DNA of 7,353 bases. Origin: an uncultured Neisseria sp. Its GTDB lineage: Bacteria > Pseudomonadota > Gammaproteobacteria > Burkholderiales > Neisseriaceae. The stretch's first letter is position 1; each line of letters begins with the position of its first letter. The notes beneath the pieces were generated by a model that was not told the DNA's origin, did no database searches, and was given only the letters and a program-made list of their open reading frames with translations. The stretch lies in the NCBI GenBank assembly GCA_937919795.1, contig CALFOA010000466.1:1-7353 (forward strand). Reading direction: 5' to 3'. A program made the translations under genes and the position numbers. This document shows, piece by piece, positions 6,826-7,353 of the stretch.

Positions 6826-6837
6826 TGATTTTTTTCG

Positions 6838-7353
6838 ATGAAAACAGATTCCCGCCAATCGGCTGCGATGCAGCGGGTGCAGCAGCAGCTGGGCTATCAG
6901 TTTAAAGAAACCAATTGGTTGCGTCAGGCCTTAACTCACCGCAGTTACAGCGCGCGCAATAATGAGCGTTTAGAGTTTGTGGGCGACTCGGTGTTGAACT
7001 ACACCGTCGCCCGCATGTTGTTTGATGCCTTTCCCAAGTTGAGTGAAGGCGAATTGTCGCGACTGCGTGCGAGCTTGGTGAACGAAAGTACGCTGGCGGA
7101 TATTGCGATGGAGATGAATATCGGCGATTGCCTGTTTCTGGGCACCGGGGAATTGAAGAGCGGCGGGTTTAACCGCCCATCGATTCTGGCCGATGCGATG
7201 GAGGCGATTTTTGCCGCCATCAATTTTGATGCCGATTTTCAAACTGCCGAAAAAGTGGTGAAATCCCTGTTTCAAGAGCGTATCCGCACCGTGGATTTCA
7301 GCAATCAGGGCAAAGATGCCAAAACCTTGTTGCAGGAAGCGTTGCAGGCGCGC
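6838..7353 (+). CDS. rnc: Ribonuclease III, 3'-truncated by the window edge
   Basis: RNase III cuts double-stranded RNA and processes the rRNA precursor and many mRNAs. The frame stays open to the last base, giving 172 residues. The signature NERLEFVGDSVL (42-53) carries Glu43, Glu46 and Asp50. The second metal-binding pair, Asp119 and Glu122, is in ILADAMEAIF, with the same Asp-to-Asp spacing (69) as E. coli Asp45 and Asp114. The endonuclease domain covers about 12-150. The final residues, GKDAKTLLQEALQAR, are the first helix of the dsRNA-binding domain, whose remainder lies outside the window. The start at 6838 gives an N-terminus about five residues longer than that of E. coli, as I recall for neisserial RNase III; Met11 is a possible but less likely start, lacking a visible ribosome binding site. 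As in E. coli, it follows lepA and lepB; era often comes next but is not seen here. Confidence 0.96.
   Translation, partial: MKTDSRQSAAMQRVQQQLGYQFKETNWLRQALTHRSYSARNNERLEFVGDSVLNYTVARMLFDAFPKLSEGELSRLRASLVNESTLADIAMEMNIGDCLFLGTGELKSGGFNRPSILADAMEAIFAAINFDADFQTAEKVVKSLFQERIRTVDFSNQGKDAKTLLQEALQAR

Noticed and set aside
6829..6835. T-run after the lepB-rnc hairpin as a terminator
   Set aside because: It begins ten bases after the stem and lies between the ribosome binding site and the ATG of rnc, so it does not fit a rho-independent terminator.
5944..6858. A 304-codon minus-strand open frame opposite lepB, reaching into the rnc start
   Set aside because: It is a shadow of lepB; the product is His/Arg-rich with no recognisable domain.

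Overview
The window is ordinary core chromosome from a member of the Neisseriaceae, most likely a Neisseria species or close relative. The LepA, LepB, RNase III and RNase R proteins all read as neisserial. Four exact copies of the 12-mer TGCCTGTCTGAA occur as two inverted pairs. From memory, this is the DNA uptake sequence dialect described for Neisseria wadsworthii (TG-wadDUS), rather than the ATGCCGTCTGAA form of the meningococcus and gonococcus. The species assignment is an inference.

Layout, left to right. (1) Positions 1-2187, plus strand: the 3' nine-tenths of rnr (RNase R), whose N-terminus lies outside the window. (2) 2250-2290: a hairpin terminator built from two inverted uptake sequences, shared by rnr and the convergent gene. 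(3) 2304-3440, minus strand: a cytosolic M14 zinc carboxypeptidase of the CCP-like group. (4) 3441-3561: a short divergent promoter region with two exact TATAAT boxes facing opposite ways. (5) 3562-3804, plus strand: an 80-residue glutaredoxin-like CxxC protein, followed by a second uptake-sequence hairpin at 3808-3852. (6) 3853-3994: the leader of the next operon, with a stem-loop. (7) 3995 to the right edge, plus strand: the conserved lepA-lepB-rnc cluster. lepA and lepB overlap by one base. lepB and rnc are separated by 60 bases that hold a second stem-loop, and rnc runs off the window just as its dsRNA-binding domain begins.

Functionally, the lepA-lepB-rnc operon joins a ribosome-associated GTPase (EF-4), the leader peptidase that cleaves exported proteins, and the dsRNA endonuclease RNase III. 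RNase R on the left is the structured-RNA exonuclease. The carboxypeptidase and the thioredoxin-fold protein are separate short transcription units between them. There is no intergenic stretch above 300 bases. I see no tRNA, rRNA, CRISPR array, insertion sequence or prophage, and no sign of a new multi-gene system. The points worth a second look are small regulatory structures: the paired uptake sequences, the overlapping divergent promoters and the two leader hairpins.
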